Shown piece by piece: positions 45,222 to 47,122 of a stretch of 47,122 nt of DNA. The stretch is from CAYZTD01 sp964638155 (GTDB lineage Archaea; Thermoplasmatota; E2; DHVEG-1): positions 1-47,122 of the forward strand of contig CAZWYI010000016.1 of assembly GCA_964638155.1 (NCBI GenBank). Direction: 5' to 3'. Both the position numbers and the translations under genes were made by a program. Within the stretch, counting starts at the first letter, position 1; the number at the start of each line of letters is the position of its first letter. The notes under the pieces were generated by a model. It searched no databases. It was not told the origin of the DNA and saw only the letters and a program-made list of their open reading frames with translations.

Positions 45222-45563
45222 CTACTTAATGTAATATTTTCCAACTATATCAAGTATTTTTTTTATTTCATCTTTACTAAGGCTAGATCTTTCTTTTGCA
45301 AAAATAGTTTTTAAATCATCTTCATTGATTGGTAAAATATCTGCAATTTTATAAACCAAATTTTCTTTTAAAAAATCAAGCTCAGATAATTCTTTAATTA
45401 GATCATTTGTTTTGTTAGCAGGAAGTTTTGCAAACAGTTGCGCATGTTCAAGAGCTATTCTTTGTTCGTAGAGTAGCTCTTCTCTTTCTTTACTGATTTT
45501 ATTTAAAATATTTTTAACTTCTGATAAAGGAACAGGTTTTTGTTTACTTGTATCTTCTGTCAA
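45222..45563 (-). CDS. rpoF: DNA-directed RNA polymerase subunit Rpo4/Rpb4 (RpoF)
   Basis: A 113-residue subunit that pairs with Rpo7 to form the polymerase stalk. The N-terminal VPLSEVKNILNKISKER and the EQRIALEHAQLFAKLP helix are typical of the RNA polymerase Rpb4 fold. The end contains SKDEIKKILDIVGKYY, a HRDC-like segment. It begins with TTG, preceded by GGAGGG at 9 bases, and lies 1 base after rpl21e. The order in the cluster is conserved across archaea. Confidence 0.92.
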   Translation of the reverse strand: MTEDTSKQKPVPLSEVKNILNKISKEREELLYEQRIALEHAQLFAKLPANKTNDLIKELSELDFLKENLVYKIADILPINEDDLKTIFAKERSSLSKDEIKKILDIVGKYYIK

Positions 45564-45564
45564 T

Positions 45565-45858
45565 TTAACTTACCCTCCTTAAATGTTCACTTCTAATAAT
45601 CAGCGTCTTATGTTTTTTACCATCATTTAATCCCACTAGATATGAATTCCCTTGCTTTCCTTCAATTTTGCCAGTTTTACCATGAAAACGGATATGTGGC
45701 ATACCTCTATGAATAGAGGAATCAATTACAATATTTACAGATTCACCTTCTTTGAACTGTTGAAGAGCCCGAGATATAGATTTCATTCCTCTATCTCTTG
45801 GTTTTTTCCTAAGTATTTTTCTGCTTTTACTTCTTATTCCTTTTGATCGTTTAACCAC
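45565..45858 (-). CDS. rpl21e: 50S ribosomal protein L21e
   Basis: A 97-residue ribosomal protein of the large subunit. The N-terminus VKRSKGIRSKSRKILRKKPR and the middle segments VNIVIDSSIHRGMPHIRFHG and GKTGKIEGKQGNSYLV are characteristic. A GTG start is preceded by GGGAGGAA, which is also the end of pus10; the two genes are 2 bases apart. Confidence 0.96.
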   Translation of the reverse strand: MVKRSKGIRSKSRKILRKKPRDRGMKSISRALQQFKEGESVNIVIDSSIHRGMPHIRFHGKTGKIEGKQGNSYLVGLNDGKKHKTLIIRSEHLRRVS

Positions 45859-45860
45859 TT

Positions 45861-47090
45861 TTATTCCTCCCCTGTCAAATTTATTACATCTAGTTTTTTT
45901 ACGATGCAGGGAGCATCTATCAGATTACTTATGTTCGGTTTTGTTTGCCCCTCATCGCCATGGATTAATTCTTTAATATATGTACCAGATTCAGCCTCAA
46001 GAATTAATGTGGCTATAGTACCTTCTAACGAATCAATATTGCAGTTGTATATCTTTCTTTCTCTAATCTTGTCTGCTCGACGATGAGCAACCCTAGATGG
46101 GGTTTTTTGTTTTATAATTTTACCCCGTAATGATTGGACTGCCTTTTTAAGTTTTTCCTTATTTATAGGGTTTCTACATTCAAAAACAACTTTATATGTT
46201 TTTTTGTATTTTTTTTCCTTTATTTTAGCTATTTTTTCTCTGTTGGTAAAATTTAGATTTGTAATTTCAATTAATCCTTTGTTTTCTGTGTTAATTTCTT
46301 TTTTTAGTTTTTCCAAGTTAATGTTTCTCTTTTTTGGATTTTTAAGTTCTAAAACAAAGGGCCTTCCGTTTCCTAGCATTTTTACATCAATGTCTTCACG
46401 TCCTGCTCCATGAAATGATTCATCTTCTGATTTAGTTTCTTCCAAAAATTTTTTTGAAATTAGTTCCTCTACACTTTTATCATATAATTTGCCGGTATAG
46501 CTACATTTTCTACATCCTTTTCCTCTACACACTTTACAAAACCATTTAGTCTGTGGAATATTTCTACTAAACTTTTTATATCTTCCATAAATAAATAAAG
46601 ATAAAATTTGTAATTTAACTATGTCAAACTGAGTGTCTAAAACAGCCATTATCGTAGGTTTTTCAAAATCTACTTCTTTTCCAAGTTTTTCTTCTAAGAT
46701 TAATCCAATGTTCCGATTCAACTCTGATTTAATATTTTCTGATTCTTCTAATTTAATAATTTCGTTTATTTTTTGCTCTTTTTCTATAATTTCTTCATCA
46801 ACTTTAGTTCCAATTAGAAAAGTCTCATATTCATAATCTTTTAGGGAATCTAAGATTAAATCTACAAAATGATCTATTTCAGCTAAAAGACCCTCGCAGA
46901 TACTGCAATCTTTTGTTTCAGTTTTTGCTTTACTAACTTTTTTTCTTATAATTTCTCCTTTTTTTTCATTAGAAATGTCAATATCTATTCTTCTAAATAA
47001 TCTACCAATACAATTGTCACATATTTTGTAATTATCTAATATTTCTTTAGCATAGGCAATTACTTTTTTTTTATCTAGATTCTTTTCCAT
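45861..47090 (-). CDS. pus10: tRNA pseudouridine synthase Pus10
   Basis: A 409-residue enzyme that makes pseudouridine at positions 54 and 55 in archaeal tRNAs. A THUMP-like N-terminal part has cysteine pairs C24/C27 and C62/C65. A further four-cysteine set is C185, C188, C193 and C196 (CKVCRGKGCRKC). The catalytic motif GAGREDIDVKMLGNGRPFVLEL is at 228-249, with D233 the probable nucleophile. The C-terminal part includes RVAHRRADKIRERKIY and AESGTYIKELIHGD. It heads the cluster with rpl21e, rpoF, DUF655 and ksgA. The gene is complete, about 30 bases from the window end. Confidence 0.95.
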   Translation of the reverse strand: MEKNLDKKKVIAYAKEILDNYKICDNCIGRLFRRIDIDISNEKKGEIIRKKVSKAKTETKDCSICEGLLAEIDHFVDLILDSLKDYEYETFLIGTKVDEEIIEKEQKINEIIKLEESENIKSELNRNIGLILEEKLGKEVDFEKPTIMAVLDTQFDIVKLQILSLFIYGRYKKFSRNIPQTKWFCKVCRGKGCRKCSYTGKLYDKSVEELISKKFLEETKSEDESFHGAGREDIDVKMLGNGRPFVLELKNPKKRNINLEKLKKEINTENKGLIEITNLNFTNREKIAKIKEKKYKKTYKVVFECRNPINKEKLKKAVQSLRGKIIKQKTPSRVAHRRADKIRERKIYNCNIDSLEGTIATLILEAESGTYIKELIHGDEGQTKPNISNLIDAPCIVKKLDVINLTGEE

Positions 47091-47122
47091 ATAATCTATT
47101 CCATTATTTTTAAAAAATCCAA

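Noticed and set aside
1..47122. CRISPR arrays, insertion sequences, rRNA genes, prophage
   Set aside because: No regularly spaced direct repeats, transposase or integrase genes, or rRNA sequence were seen anywhere in the window.

Overview
The window reads as a stretch of archaeal chromosome that is very AT-rich. The archaeal markers are a TFB initiation factor, aIF1A, the Pus10-L21e-Rpb4-DUF655-KsgA cluster, an archaeal LeuRS, TrpB2, Taw1 (wyosine synthesis), a Hef helicase-nuclease, a UPF0147 protein and an archaellin. Many starts lie about 25-35 bases downstream of a TATA-like box with little or no leader, so leaderless transcription appears common. Others, mainly inside operons, carry a clear GGAGG or GGTGA ribosome binding site. 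The large secreted clan CD-type peptidases, the subtilisin and the membrane-tethered HTH regulator fit a heterotrophic Thermoplasmatota lineage such as Marine Benthic Group D. That assignment is inference from gene content only.

Layout. 1-2.3 kb: an operon of three KaiC/RecA-like proteins, of which only the first keeps a full Walker A. 2.4-5.2 kb: an ACT-domain regulator divergent from TrpB2, then a lone archaellin gene. 5.4-7.6 kb: pdxS-pdxT (PLP synthase), facing a small membrane protein plus a stand-alone AsnC ligand-binding domain. 7.7-10.3 kb: ArgRS, an SplB-like radical SAM protein and a basic micro-ORF. 10.4-17.5 kb: two tandem, membrane-anchored giant proteins of about 1150 residues that look like gingipain-type (C25) peptidases built on repeats resembling cell-wall-binding repeat 2. 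17.8-20.7 kb: Taw1 and a secreted subtilisin. 20.7-26 kb: GPN GTPase, PurD, PyrE, membrane-bound ArsR-type regulator, TFB and aIF1A. 26.1-29.8 kb: a third giant peptidase-like paralogue, secreted and carrying PPC-type domains. 30-34.3 kb: tRNA-Pro(GGG), hexulose-phosphate isomerase with an endonuclease IV-like TIM barrel, UPF0147 and Hef. 34.3-36.4 kb: small membrane protein, histidine kinase, lysine-rich protein and two micro-ORFs. 36.5-41.6 kb: LeuRS, a TSP3-repeat transglutaminase-like protein and a Trm9-like methyltransferase. 41.6-43.8 kb: sodium/solute symporter with a small partner and a CheY-like receiver. 43.9-47.1 kb: the KsgA-DUF655-Rpb4-L21e-Pus10 information-processing operon.

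How the parts fit. Four secreted or anchored degradative-type proteins (three giant peptidase-like proteins and one subtilisin), a surface transglutaminase-like protein and a solute symporter suggest growth on external protein or peptides. The rest is translation, tRNA modification, cofactor and nucleotide synthesis, plus scattered sensory parts: the KaiC-like trio, a sensorless histidine kinase, an orphan receiver and an archaellin. The best leads for something undescribed are the peptidase/CWB2-like composite family, the KaiC-like operon with progressive loss of ATPase residues, a 16-bp palindromic motif found as a pair about 50 bp apart at two distant intergenic sites, and four small ORFs, one of which carries a PCNA-binding (PIP-box) motif.
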